A DNA stretch of 64,000 bases. Source: Pseudomonadota bacterium. Lineage in GTDB: Bacteria; Pseudomonadota; Alphaproteobacteria; Rhizobiales; Rhizobiaceae. Within the stretch, counting starts at the first letter, position 1; every line of letters begins with the position of its first letter. Shown here in pieces: positions 50,837-59,570 of this stretch. Made by a program: the position numbers and the translations under genes. Where the stretch lies: the NCBI GenBank assembly GCA_023451735.1, contig JAEXYH010000038.1, forward strand, positions 62,001 through 126,000, read 5' to 3'. The notes beneath the pieces were generated by a model, which ran no database searches, was not told where the DNA came from, and saw nothing but the letters and a program-made list of their open reading frames with translations.

Positions 50837-52066
50837 ATGTATGAATATGCCATAGCCTGGGAATGGCTGAGCTTTGCCGTGCGCTGGTTCCATGTGATCA
50901 CCGCGATCGCCTGGATCGGCTCATCCTTCTATTTCATCGCGCTTGATCTCGGGCTGGTCAAACGACCGCATCTGCCCCCAGGTGCCTATGGCGAGGAATG
51001 GCAGGTCCATGGCGGCGGTTTTTATCACATCCAGAAATATCTGGTCGCGCCGGCGCAGATGCCTGAGCACCTGACATGGTTCAAATACGAGAGCTATTTC
51101 ACTTGGCTTTCCGGTTTTCTGCTGCTCTGCGTGGTCTATTACGGCGGTGCGGACCTCTTCCTCGTCGACCACACGGTAATGGAACTGGAAAACTGGCAGG
51201 CGATCTGTCTGTCTCTGGCCTCACTCTCGATCGGCTGGATCATCTACGACCAGCTCTGCAAGTCGCCGCTCGGGAATAATACATGGGGCCTGATGGTCCT
51301 GCTCTATGTCGTGCTGGTCGCCATGGCGTGGGGGTACACGCAGGTCTTTTCCGGCCGCGCCGCCTTCCTGCATCTCGGCGCGTTTACCGCCACGATCATG
51401 TCGGCCAACGTCTTTTTCATCATCATCCCGAATCAGAAGATCGTCGTCGCCGACCTCATCGCCGGCCGCACGCCGGATGCCAAATATGGCCGCATCGCCA
51501 AGCAGCGCTCGTTGCACAACAACTATCTGACGCTGCCCGTCATCTTCTTCATGCTGTCGAACCATTATCCGCTGGCCTTTGCCACCCAGTTCAACTGGGT
51601 GATCGCAGCGTTGGTCTTCCTGATGGGCGTGACGATCCGGCACTGGTTCAACACCACCCATGCCAGAAAAGGCAAGCCAACCTGGACTTGGCTGGTGACG
51701 GTGATCCTCTTCATCCTGATAATGTGGCTGTCGACAGTGCCGAAAGTGCTGACCGGCGAGACGGAAACCGCCCTCTCCCCGATCAGCCAGAAATTCGCAT
51801 CCAACGCCCATTTCGAGGCCGCCCGCGATGTGGTGATGGCGCGCTGCTCCATGTGCCATGCGGCAGAACCCGTGTGGGACGGCGTTCCCTTCACGCCGAA
51901 ATCGGTTAAGCTCGAAACCGATGCGGAGATTGCCAGCCACGCGCGGGAAATCTATATCCAGGCGGGACGAAGCCATGCCATGCCCCCCGGCAACGTGACA
52001 GATCTCACGCCGGAGGAGCGCAAACTCCTTGTCGCATGGTATGAAAGCGCCATCGCCTCGCAATAG
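50837..52066 (+). CDS. puuD: Membrane-bound urate oxidase with cytochrome c domain
   Basis: A 409-residue inner-membrane protein that oxidises urate to 5-hydroxyisourate and passes electrons to the respiratory chain, releasing no H2O2. Eight hydrophobic segments fill the first 310 residues, the first around the WEWLSFAVRWFHVITAIAWIG start. The periplasmic cytochrome c domain has CSMCH (337-341) with a distal Met in HAMPPGN. PuuD was first described from Agrobacterium. Followed by guaD nine bases later. This fits UraH and UraD in the window, which act on its product. Confidence 0.92.
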   Translation: MYEYAIAWEWLSFAVRWFHVITAIAWIGSSFYFIALDLGLVKRPHLPPGAYGEEWQVHGGGFYHIQKYLVAPAQMPEHLTWFKYESYFTWLSGFLLLCVVYYGGADLFLVDHTVMELENWQAICLSLASLSIGWIIYDQLCKSPLGNNTWGLMVLLYVVLVAMAWGYTQVFSGRAAFLHLGAFTATIMSANVFFIIIPNQKIVVADLIAGRTPDAKYGRIAKQRSLHNNYLTLPVIFFMLSNHYPLAFATQFNWVIAALVFLMGVTIRHWFNTTHARKGKPTWTWLVTVILFILIMWLSTVPKVLTGETETALSPISQKFASNAHFEAARDVVMARCSMCHAAEPVWDGVPFTPKSVKLETDAEIASHAREIYIQAGRSHAMPPGNVTDLTPEERKLLVAWYESAIASQ

Positions 52067-52075
52067 ACATCACCG

Positions 52076-53398
52076 ATGAAAGCCCACATGACCGACACCC
52101 TCATCCGTGGACGCCTCCTCTCCTTCAAGCGCGCGCCTCAGTCTCTGACCGATAGCGACAGCTATCTTTATGAGCATGACGGCAGCCTGCTGGTTAACGC
52201 GGACGGCAGGATCGCTGCGGCGGGAGATTACGCCAGCGTCAGGGCAGCTGCGCCGGAGGATGTGGCCGAGATCGACCATCGGCCACATCTGATCCTGCCG
52301 GGATTCATCGACACCCATGTGCATTTCCCGCAGATGCAGGTGATCGCCTCCTATGCGGCGAACCTGCTCGAATGGCTGAACACCTATACATTCCACGAGG
52401 AATGCCGCTTCGTCGAAAGCGAGCACGCGACCCGCATCGCCACCCATTTCTACGACGAGTTTCTGCGTCAGGGCACGACGACCGCGGTCGCCTACTGCTC
52501 CGTCCACAAGACCTCCGCCGACGCCTTTTTCGCCGAAGCATTGAAACGCAACATGTGCATGGTCGGCGGCAAGGTGATGATGGACCGCAACGCCCCGCAG
52601 GGCCTGCTCGACACGCCGCAGATGGGCTATGACGAAACCCGCGCGGTGATCGAGGAGTGGCACGGCAAGGGCCGCAACCACGTCGCCATCACCCCCCGTT
52701 TCGCTATCACTTCGACGCCGGAGCAGATGACGGCAACGCAGGCGCTGGCGCAGGAATTCCCGGACCTCTTCATCCAGACGCATCTGTCGGAAAACCGCGA
52801 GGAAATCCGCTACACCTGCGAACTCTATCCGGAAGCGAAAGACTATACCGACATCTATGCCCGCTATGGCCTGCTCGGAGAGAAGACCCTGCTCGGTCAT
52901 GCCATCCATCTCTCCGAACGGGAGATGGATGTTTTGTCGGAGACGGGCAGCATCGCCGTCCATTGCCCGACCTCCAACCTTTTCATTGGGTCCGGCCTGT
53001 TTCCGCTGAGACCGCTGACGCGCCGGGAAAAGCCGGTGCGCATCTCGGTCGCCACCGATATCGGCGGCGGCTCCAGCTATTCGATGCTGAAGACCATGGA
53101 CGAGGCCTACAAGATCCAGCAGATTTTGGGCGAACGCCTGAACCCGCTCGAAAGTTTTCACCTGATGACCAGAGGCAATGCCGAGGCGCTGTCGATGGAA
53201 GCCGACATCGGCACGCTGGATCTGGGCTCGGTCGCCGACCTCGTCGTGCTCGACGCGGCCGCAACGCCAGCCATGAAGCTGCGCATGGAGACCGTCAATA
53301 CGCTGCCGGAAGAGCTGTTCCTTTTGCAGACCATGGGCGACGACCGGGCGGTGGTGGAAACCTATGTGGCGGGCAAGGCGATGAAGAGCGGGCTTTGA
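52076..53398 (+). CDS. guaD: Guanine deaminase
   Basis: A 440-residue amidohydrolase converting guanine to xanthine. Metal site HVH (81-83) in FIDTHVHFPQMQ, followed by YTFHEECRF (guanine contacts), HLSENREEI (His-x-x-Glu) and ATDIGGGSS (Asp). The start could be 52076 or ATG 52088 (four residues shorter, matching MTDTLIRG of relatives); neither has a clear ribosome binding site. It is nine bases after puuD, so the two are translationally close. It feeds guanine into the XdhAB-PuuD route. Confidence 0.92.
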   Translation: MKAHMTDTLIRGRLLSFKRAPQSLTDSDSYLYEHDGSLLVNADGRIAAAGDYASVRAAAPEDVAEIDHRPHLILPGFIDTHVHFPQMQVIASYAANLLEWLNTYTFHEECRFVESEHATRIATHFYDEFLRQGTTTAVAYCSVHKTSADAFFAEALKRNMCMVGGKVMMDRNAPQGLLDTPQMGYDETRAVIEEWHGKGRNHVAITPRFAITSTPEQMTATQALAQEFPDLFIQTHLSENREEIRYTCELYPEAKDYTDIYARYGLLGEKTLLGHAIHLSEREMDVLSETGSIAVHCPTSNLFIGSGLFPLRPLTRREKPVRISVATDIGGGSSYSMLKTMDEAYKIQQILGERLNPLESFHLMTRGNAEALSMEADIGTLDLGSVADLVVLDAAATPAMKLRMETVNTLPEELFLLQTMGDDRAVVETYVAGKAMKSGL

Positions 53399-53411
53399 GC
53401 GCTTACCGCTT

Positions 53412-53683
53412 TTAGGCGCTCCGATAGACATCGGAATGTTCCCGCTGCCCTACCGCGACGACGACAATGGTGATCCTCTCATCCTCGACGCAGTAGACCA
53501 GTCGGTACCCGGCGGAACGGAGTTTGATCTTGTAGTGATCCGGCATGCCGCGTAGCGCATCGGCTTGAACTCTCGGTCGCTGCAGCCGTTCGGATAGTTT
53601 TCGCTTGAACTGCTCTCTTACGGTTGCGCCAAGCTTGTCCATTCCTTGCGCGCTATAGGCAAAAACTCGAGCCTATAGGTCAT
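53412..53683 (-). pseudogene. RelE-type toxin, frameshifted
   Basis: The antitoxin stop overlaps an ATG at 53683 that opens MTYRLEFLPIARKEW, the standard RelE start. After the Trp codon the sequence reads TGGACAAG; one more G would continue as D-K-L-G-A-T-V-R-E-Q-F into the family pattern, which is exactly what the frame starting at 53642 encodes through PDHYKIKLRSAGYRLVY and VVVAVGQREHSDVY. The two halves thus join by restoring one base near 53639-53640, giving a 90-residue RelE, the usual length. As it stands the toxin is truncated. A start at 53642 would lack the first strand. Confidence 0.75.
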
Positions 53684-53918
53684 CGAGGTCGACCGGCACG
53701 CCCTTTTCGCCAGAACGGGCCTTCGCGATCTCGACAAGAGTCTGATCGTCGAGCGCGTCGATCAAGGCTTCGTAGGTATCGGCGGGCACCATATAGGCCA
53801 TCACCCGATTGTGGTTGAGAATAGCCACAGCGCCACCGGCTGCTCCATCGACCACAGCAGTCGGGTTCTTCTTCAGATCCGACACGCTGACTGCCATATC
53901 CGCTTCGACACGCTGCAT
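53673..53918 (-). CDS. Antitoxin of the Phd/YefM-RelB type
   Basis: An 81-residue protein: N-terminal DNA-binding part ADMAVSVSDLKKNPTAVVD (Phd/YefM-type), VAILNHNRVMAYMVPADTYE, then an acidic tail VPVDLDDL for toxin binding. ATG 53918 has AAGG eight bases upstream; an in-frame GTG lies three codons earlier. The tail overlaps the toxin start by 11 bases, the classic antitoxin-toxin arrangement. The antitoxin is intact while its toxin gene is frameshifted, so it may be an orphan that still autorepresses. Confidence 0.85.
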   Translation of the reverse strand: MQRVEADMAVSVSDLKKNPTAVVDGAAGGAVAILNHNRVMAYMVPADTYEALIDALDDQTLVEIAKARSGEKGVPVDLDDL

Positions 53919-54097
53919 AGTCGTCACCTTATGAGACCTAAATTCGGCACTATTTATCGCGCTTGTTTTGATACATATATCAACTTTCGAACGCGTCGGC
54001 GAGTGCGAGTAAAAATTCCGGAAGCATGGATTTTCCGTTTCCTATCGTCATCGATATGCTACCTCTCTGGCATTGATTTCAGGAGGAACCGCTTATC

Positions 54098-55243
54098 ATG
54101 TCCAAGCCGCTCACCATCGCCGATCTGAAGACCATGGCCCGCCGCAGGGTGCCAAAGATGTTCTTCGATTATGCTGATAGCGGCGCATGGACCGAAGGCA
54201 CCTACCGTGCCAACGAGGACGATTTTTCAAAGATCAAGCTGCGTCAGCGCGTGCTGGTCGACATGACCAACCGCTCGCTGGCAACGACTATGGTCGGACA
54301 GGATGTCTCGATGCCTGTGGCGCTCGCGCCGACGGGCCTCACCGGCATGCAGCATGCCGATGGCGAAATGCTGGCCGCCAAGGCTGCCGAAGAATTCGGC
54401 GTGCCTTTCACGCTCTCGACCATGAGCATATGCTCGATCGAGGATGTAAAGTCGGTGACGTCAAAACCCTTCTGGTTCCAGCTTTACGTGATGAAGGATC
54501 GCGGCTTCATCGAGCGCCTGATCGGCCGCGCCAAGGCTGCTGGCTGCGGTGCGCTCGTCGTCACCGCCGACCTGCAGATTTTGGGCCAACGCCACAAGGA
54601 CCTGCGCAACGGCCTTTCCGCCCCGCCGAAATGGACGCTGAACAGCGCGCTGCAACTGGCCACAAGACCCTTCTGGTGCATGGAGATGCTGCAGACCAAG
54701 CGCCGTGGTTTCGGCAATATCGTCGGCCATGCTAGCAATGTTTCGGACCTCTCCTCGCTGTCGGCATGGACGGCGGAACAGTTCGACCCGCGGCTCTCCT
54801 GGGACGATATCCGCTGGATCAAGGATCTGTGGGGTGGAAAGCTGATCATCAAGGGCATTCTCGACGAGGAAGACGCGCGTGCCGCCGCCGATACCGGTGC
54901 CGACGCACTGATCGTTTCTAACCACGGCGGCCGCCAGCTCGACGGCGCCCCCTCCTCCATCTCCATGCTGCCGAAGATCCTCGATGCCGTCGGCGACCGG
55001 ATGGAAGTGCATTTCGATGGCGGCATCCGCTCCGGCCAGGACGTGCTGAAAGCCGTGGCACTCGGCGCCAAGGGCACCTATATCGGCCGCCCCTTCCTCT
55101 ACGGCCTCGGCGCCATGGGCAAGCCGGGCGTGACGACGGCGCTCGAGATCATCCGCAAGGAGATGGACATCACCATGGCGCTTTGTGGCAAGCGTGACAT
55201 CAAGGATTGCGGCGCAAACATTATCGCCTCGTCGCCGTTCTGA
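54098..55243 (+). CDS. FMN-dependent alpha-hydroxy-acid dehydrogenase
   Basis: A 381-residue LldD/glycolate-oxidase-family protein. It begins with IADLKTMARRRVPKMFFDYADSGAW, binds FMN at ALAPTGLTGMQH, and has active-site His in SNHGGRQLDGAPSS (His-Gly-Gly-Arg) and phosphate loop DGGIRSGQDVLKAVALGAKG. TADLQILGQRHKDLRNG matches the family segment usually reading TVDxPVxGxRExDxRNG. The substrate may be lactate, glycolate or another 2-hydroxy acid. AGGAGG is 11 bases upstream. Position inside the purine segment allows, without proving, a role with glyoxylate-derived acids. Confidence 0.85.
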   Translation: MSKPLTIADLKTMARRRVPKMFFDYADSGAWTEGTYRANEDDFSKIKLRQRVLVDMTNRSLATTMVGQDVSMPVALAPTGLTGMQHADGEMLAAKAAEEFGVPFTLSTMSICSIEDVKSVTSKPFWFQLYVMKDRGFIERLIGRAKAAGCGALVVTADLQILGQRHKDLRNGLSAPPKWTLNSALQLATRPFWCMEMLQTKRRGFGNIVGHASNVSDLSSLSAWTAEQFDPRLSWDDIRWIKDLWGGKLIIKGILDEEDARAAADTGADALIVSNHGGRQLDGAPSSISMLPKILDAVGDRMEVHFDGGIRSGQDVLKAVALGAKGTYIGRPFLYGLGAMGKPGVTTALEIIRKEMDITMALCGKRDIKDCGANIIASSPF

Positions 55244-55271
55244 TTTGGGATACGACCTGAAACCGGCTAGA

Positions 55272-56234
55272 ATGGCCCCGTCAATAGGGCGGGGCGGAAT
55301 GGACGGTTTTGGGCGGTCTTTCGGAGCGATGGTCGCGGCCATTGCAATGCTGGGTGCACAAAGCGCCCCGGCTTCCGAAACGGCATCGACAGCGGACAAG
55401 CGCAAGGAACCTGCCTGCCTCTACGCGCGATCGGCCGGCGGCCAGCCGATCTGCATCCGCAAGGACTTCTTCAACGCCGATCTCTGTCGCGCGATCGAAA
55501 TTTCGGCCAATGCCCACGCCATTCCACCGGATTTTTTCGCCCGACTGATCTGGCGCGAAAGCCTGTTTCGGCCCGAGGCTGTGAGCCACAAGGGTGCAGA
55601 AGGGATCGCACAATTCATGCCGTCCACGGCCCGGATGCGCGGCCTCGGCAACAGCTTTCACGTCCTCGACGCGCTGGATGCATCCGCCGCCTATCTGAAG
55701 GAACTGAGTCTTCGTCTCGGCAATCTGGGCTTTGCGGCGGCGGCCTATAATGCCGGCGAGAACGGCTTTGCCCGGTTCCTGTCGTCCGAAAGACTACCAA
55801 TCGAGACAAGGGACTATGTCTTCGCCATTACCGGCACGCTGATCGAGACCTGGCGCGATGCACCGCCTGAAAGCGCGGCCCCCGCCCTGGATGATGCTCG
55901 CCCCTTTCAGGAAGCCTGCACGACGCTGGCGGATACGCGCCGGATGACAGAACCGGTGCTGACGAGTTCCGCCGACTGGGCGCCTTGGGGTGTCCAACTG
56001 GCAGCGCATTATCGCCCGGCCGTCGTCGATCGCCTGTTCACCCGCTCAATCCTCGGGCTGCCGACACCGCTGAATGAGGAACGCGCCCTGATCGTCCGGC
56101 AACGCGGCGGCAATTTCGGCTATCGCCCGCGTTATGCGGCAAGGATCGGGCGCGAGACACGGCAGGAGGCAACGAAGCTCTGCGGCGCCATCAGGGCCGC
56201 AGGCGTTCCCTGTACCGTTTTTCGCAACAGGTAG
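55272..56234 (+). CDS. Lytic transglycosylase (SLT domain)
   Basis: A 320-residue exported protein. Signal peptide about 1-36. The SLT domain (about 85-190) has IWRESLFRPEAVSHKGAEGIAQFMPSTARMRGL, where the Glu of WRES is catalytic, and AAAYNAGENGFARFL. It cleaves glycan strands with anhydromuramyl formation. The C-terminal part (about 250-320) has an SPOR-like sequence ending AAGVPCTVFRNR. Starts at 55272 and 55299 are both possible; 55299 is preceded directly by GGGGCGGA, too close for an ideal site. An SNase-like gene is convergent seven bases past its stop. Confidence 0.82.
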   Translation: MAPSIGRGGMDGFGRSFGAMVAAIAMLGAQSAPASETASTADKRKEPACLYARSAGGQPICIRKDFFNADLCRAIEISANAHAIPPDFFARLIWRESLFRPEAVSHKGAEGIAQFMPSTARMRGLGNSFHVLDALDASAAYLKELSLRLGNLGFAAAAYNAGENGFARFLSSERLPIETRDYVFAITGTLIETWRDAPPESAAPALDDARPFQEACTTLADTRRMTEPVLTSSADWAPWGVQLAAHYRPAVVDRLFTRSILGLPTPLNEERALIVRQRGGNFGYRPRYAARIGRETRQEATKLCGAIRAAGVPCTVFRNR

Positions 56235-56240
56235 GCGATA

Positions 56241-57005
56241 TCAACCGCACCAGCCGCCCTTGCTGGCACCGGGGCGCTTGGCGAGCCCCTCATTGACCAG
56301 CACATCGGCAAGCGACCGGCCGTTGCGCGTCACGTCACGCAATTGATGCCCATCGACCGTCGAGTTGTTGCCCTGCCACGACACCAGCTCGAACGGCCCG
56401 GAATCGAGGAAGGCGCGCACGCGCAGTTTTGCATCGCTGGCCTTGATCCGCTCGGCCTCGCAACGGGGTTTCTTGATATCGGGCACCTCAATGCCGACGA
56501 GGCGGATCTTCTGGCCATGGAAGACGAAGCGATCGGCTGTCACCACGCAATCGTCTTGCTTGGCGGTACCACAGAGGAAGAATTTCCCCTGATACGCGCC
56601 GGCAAGGGCCTCACCCGATTTCGGCGCAGCAGCCGAAAGCGAGGCAACCTCCAATCCCGGCTTGCCAACCGGCGCCGGCGGAATGATGGCAGCGGTCTGC
56701 GTCCGGTCCGGCGGACCGACGGGACGTGGCGGAACAGGCGTGACGCCGCGATGGGATGGCGCAGATTGAGGTTTGGCGGCCACGACCTTTTCCCGCGGCT
56801 CGGCCCTCGTTGCGGTGGGGTTGGGCCTGTCGGCCGTCAGGCTGGCAACGAATTTCCGGGCCGGCGCGAAATTGTCATAAAGAGCGATCCCGCCTCCGAC
56901 GACCGCAAGCGCTGCGACCCAAGGCAGGAGCGAAGACCCAGAGCGCGCCGATGCACGCCTGCTGCTCTTGCGTTTCGAGCCAGATTTTGCGCGCGATGGG
57001 GCCAT
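56241..57005 (-). CDS. Membrane-anchored SNase-like protein
   Basis: A 254-residue protein: a basic N-terminus (SRAKSGSKRKSSRRASARSG), one transmembrane helix (about 26-44), a Pro/Ala-rich linker and a C-terminal thermonuclease-like OB fold (about 145-245). The family pattern RLxGIDxPE reads RLVGIEVPD here, so the residues matching staphylococcal nuclease Asp40 and Glu43 are Glu and Asp. The late NGRSLADVL matches the Arg87 region. Activity is therefore doubtful. AGGAG eight bases before ATG 57005. Confidence 0.75.
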   Translation of the reverse strand: MAPSRAKSGSKRKSSRRASARSGSSLLPWVAALAVVGGGIALYDNFAPARKFVASLTADRPNPTATRAEPREKVVAAKPQSAPSHRGVTPVPPRPVGPPDRTQTAAIIPPAPVGKPGLEVASLSAAAPKSGEALAGAYQGKFFLCGTAKQDDCVVTADRFVFHGQKIRLVGIEVPDIKKPRCEAERIKASDAKLRVRAFLDSGPFELVSWQGNNSTVDGHQLRDVTRNGRSLADVLVNEGLAKRPGASKGGWCG

Positions 57006-57096
57006 GGAATCATCTCCTGTCGAATCGGAGAGGAGTATCGGCAGTAAGCCTTGCCGAATGGTTTCCAGATGGATGTGAACTCAGCTCGGCTGAGCT

Positions 57097-57843
57097 TTAT
57101 ACACGCCCGGTCGCAAGCGCGCTTGCCCATTCGGGTCTGCCGTTTTCGGCGGCAAGTCTCGACATGGCCATGTGATCGTAGGCGACATTGCGGAAGGTCG
57201 GAGCCCATCCGCTTTCGGTCTTCTCTATCACCGCGTAGGAGGCCATCGCGTGGCCGGTCTCTATCCTGTGGAAATAAGGAGCATCGTCGTCATAGGCCGG
57301 CTGCCCGACACTGCCCGGATTGACGATCAGCCGCCCGTCGGAAAGCGAGACAATCCGCGCAACATGGCTGTGCCCGCACAGAATGAGCGACTGTTCGATG
57401 CCTTGCGCCAATGCCTCTATTTCGCCCTGAGGACGCAAGGTGACATGCCCCTGCGGCGAAACCGTCTCCAGCCAGTACAGATTGTCGTCTTGCGGCGTCG
57501 CATGACACAGAAAGATGTCGTCACGCCAGACCATGCTGAACGGCAGTTTGCGCAGCCAGTCGAAATGCCGGGACGCCATCTGGCGATGCGCATACGCATC
57601 CGATGCTTCAAGCTGATCGGCCGCCTTCTCGATAAGATAACGATCGTGATTGCCGCGCACCGACCGCTCGGCCTTCAGGTCGAGCAACAGCAACAGGTCG
57701 CCGGCATGATCCGCCTCCAGCGGTCCGCTGAAGCAATCGCCGAGGTTGACGATGTCGCGAATTCCGAGCGCCGCAATGTCGTCGAGCACCGCCTTCAGCG
57801 CCGCGCAATTCCCGTGAATGTCGGCGATTGCCGCGAAACGCAT
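57097..57843 (-). CDS. Metallophosphoesterase (calcineurin-like, YfcE/MJ0936 type)
   Basis: A 248-residue enzyme with all metal motifs: DIHGN (Asp-x-His), GDCFSG, GNHD, and GHSH. Domain landmarks ILCGHSHVARI and IVNPGSVGQPAYDD match single-domain phosphodiesterases of the YfcE/MJ0936 group. ATG 57843 overlaps the uraH stop (TGATG). It is the last gene of the ureide operon. Substrate unknown; a nucleotide or cyclic nucleotide is possible. Confidence 0.85.
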   Translation of the reverse strand: MRFAAIADIHGNCAALKAVLDDIAALGIRDIVNLGDCFSGPLEADHAGDLLLLLDLKAERSVRGNHDRYLIEKAADQLEASDAYAHRQMASRHFDWLRKLPFSMVWRDDIFLCHATPQDDNLYWLETVSPQGHVTLRPQGEIEALAQGIEQSLILCGHSHVARIVSLSDGRLIVNPGSVGQPAYDDDAPYFHRIETGHAMASYAVIEKTESGWAPTFRNVAYDHMAMSRLAAENGRPEWASALATGRV

Positions 57844-58199
57844 CAACTGCCCCGATAGGTGGAATAGCCATAGGGCGAGAGAAGCAGCGGCACGTGATAA
57901 TGCGCCGCGACATCCGAAATGCCGAAACGAATGGGAATGACGTCGAGGAACGCCGGCTCGGTCAGGCTGGTGCCAAGGCCACGCAGATAATCACCCGCGT
58001 GAAAGACCAGTTCGTAAGTTCCGGCGACAAAGTTTTCGCCGATGAGGATCGGACCGCCATCGACACGCCCATCGGCATTGGTCGCCACGGTTTTGACCTT
58101 CGTCCGCGCCTCGCCCTCGATCCGGTAAAGATCGATGAAAAGGCCTTCGGCCGGTTTGCCGCTGGCCGTATCGAGTACATGGGTGGTGAGGCCGGTCAT
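57843..58199 (-). CDS. uraH: 5-hydroxyisourate hydrolase
   Basis: A 118-residue transthyretin-like enzyme that opens 5-hydroxyisourate to OHCU. It has the N-terminal LTTHVLDTASGKPA (active-site His), middle Arg in VIPIRFGI and the diagnostic C-terminal YRGS. It overlaps allA by four bases and the metallophosphoesterase gene by one base (TGATG), so three genes are translationally coupled. It acts on the product of PuuD. Confidence 0.95.
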   Translation of the reverse strand: MTGLTTHVLDTASGKPAEGLFIDLYRIEGEARTKVKTVATNADGRVDGGPILIGENFVAGTYELVFHAGDYLRGLGTSLTEPAFLDVIPIRFGISDVAAHYHVPLLLSPYGYSTYRGS

Positions 58200-58696
58200 G
58201 GCGCTGGCTCCGAAATCTGGAAGGGGGGCTCGAAAAAAAACTCTTCGAGATTGGCTGCAGTGTTGTCGCGGTCGACGACCAGAAAATCGCTGACCGCGCC
58301 GAGCGCCATCAAGGGATGGTGCCAGATATTGGGGGCATAATTCACCCCCTGATGCGCCGCCGCCAGGAACACCTTCGGCCGCCCTGGCTTTCCGCTCTCG
58401 TCATCGGACACAGCAACGAGAAACGGTCGACCGGACAAAGGCACAAAGCTCTGGCTGCCATAGGGATGCCGTTCCATCATGCCGACGACATAGGGAAACA
58501 GCCGCGGCTGGCCGCGAAAGATATTGAAGATCAGTCGCTCCGGCGCACCCAGCACGACCGGCTCCGCCAGCGCGTGATATCGCTCCGTCGTGCCGTTATT
58601 GATCAGCCGCATCTTCGACGCATCGGCCTCGATGACATCGCCATAGGGCGCGAAAGCGGTTTTGGTGAGGGGAAGAACTTCGAGATTTTCAATCAA
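58196..58696 (-). CDS. allA: Ureidoglycolate lyase
   Basis: A 166-residue cupin-like enzyme cleaving ureidoglycolate to glyoxylate and urea. Family landmarks are LPLTKTAFAPYGDVIEAD at the start, MMERHPYGSQSFVPLSGRPFLVAV (metal His-x-x-Gln region) and AHQGVNYAPNIWHHPLMAL. It overlaps uraH by four bases. The enzyme producing its substrate, allantoicase or allantoate amidohydrolase, is not in the window. Confidence 0.93.
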   Translation of the reverse strand: MIENLEVLPLTKTAFAPYGDVIEADASKMRLINNGTTERYHALAEPVVLGAPERLIFNIFRGQPRLFPYVVGMMERHPYGSQSFVPLSGRPFLVAVSDDESGKPGRPKVFLAAAHQGVNYAPNIWHHPLMALGAVSDFLVVDRDNTAANLEEFFFEPPFQISEPAP

Positions 58697-58726
58697 TTCA
58701 TTCGCCTTGGGCGTGCCGGTCGTCGG

Positions 58727-59014
58727 TCATATGGGAGAGGCTTCCGCGAGCATCCGGCTCTTGATCAGTTCAGGCAGCCCGCCAGACGTGACGACATCCA
58801 CCTTGATCCCATCGAACATCTGTTCAAGCTCGTATTGAAGCCCATCCAGGCTGAAAAGCATGCTTCCCGGGAGCGCATCAACGAAAATATAACTGTCCGG
58901 CCCGTCCTCGCCGCGAGCGACCGAACGGAAGACGGGAGAGTTCGCCGCGTTGAAGCGCTTCGTCGCTTCGCGGATCGCCTTACGGTTCTTTTCCAGCAGT
59001 TCCGACGGTCGCAT
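58727..59014 (-). CDS. MNT-type nucleotidyltransferase, catalytically degenerate
   Basis: A 95-residue minimal nucleotidyltransferase fold: MRPSELLEKNRKAIREATKR, VFRSVARGED, then DALPGSMLFSLDGLQYELEQ and VDVVTSGGLPE. Active members have VFGSVARG followed by SDxDxLV; here the Gly of GS is Arg, and the SDxDxLV block is shortened to SYIFV, removing both catalytic Asp. No HEPN partner gene is adjacent, although MNT proteins normally act with one. AGGAG eight bases before ATG 59014 is a good ribosome binding site, and the gene is in frame and conserved-looking otherwise. It sits between uraD and allA in the ureide operon. Confidence 0.75.
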   Translation of the reverse strand: MRPSELLEKNRKAIREATKRFNAANSPVFRSVARGEDGPDSYIFVDALPGSMLFSLDGLQYELEQMFDGIKVDVVTSGGLPELIKSRMLAEASPI

Positions 59015-59072
59015 CGGCATTTCTCCTGATTTCATCAATATAGGCGACAGCGGATGCGGAAGGAAGTGTGGC

Positions 59073-59570
59073 CTACCGCTCCGGCAGAAGCGCCAGCAGC
59101 CTTAGAAACGCGATCCGCTCGACCTGCGCGCAGGCCGTCGAAAACTCCTCCGTTTCTCCATTGCCGATACGTGTCTCGAAGGCCGAGAGAATATCGTCCT
59201 TGGTCAATCCCTTGACCGCGATAATAAACGGAAAGCCGAATTTCGTCGTGTAGGCGGCGTTCAGAGCCGTGAAGCGCGCATGTTCATCGGTGTTCAGCCG
59301 GTCGAGGCCAGCACCGGCCTGTTCCTGCTTACTGTCCTCTGTCAATTCGCCGGCAATCGCCAGCCTGCCCGCGAGATCGGGATGAGCACGCAGCACGCCG
59401 AGCCGTTCCTCGTGACCTGCCTTGCGAAACTCCGCCACCATCGCAGCATGCACGCCCTTGGCCGTCAGCGGCACGAAGATCAGACCAGCATCATAGGCAC
59501 GCTCTGCGATGAAGGGCGAATGTTCGAACACGCCGCCGAAAGCCGCGATGAAATCCTCTCGTGCTGTCAT
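59073..59570 (-). CDS. uraD: OHCU decarboxylase
   Basis: A 165-residue all-helical enzyme converting 2-oxo-4-hydroxy-4-carboxy-5-ureidoimidazoline to S-allantoin. The catalytic His is in VLRAHPDLAGR, and GELTEDSKQEQAGAGLD carries the partner Glu; KFGFPFIIAVKG is the C-terminal signature. It overlaps puuE by four bases. Operates between UraH and PuuE. Confidence 0.95.
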   Translation of the reverse strand: MTAREDFIAAFGGVFEHSPFIAERAYDAGLIFVPLTAKGVHAAMVAEFRKAGHEERLGVLRAHPDLAGRLAIAGELTEDSKQEQAGAGLDRLNTDEHARFTALNAAYTTKFGFPFIIAVKGLTKDDILSAFETRIGNGETEEFSTACAQVERIAFLRLLALLPER

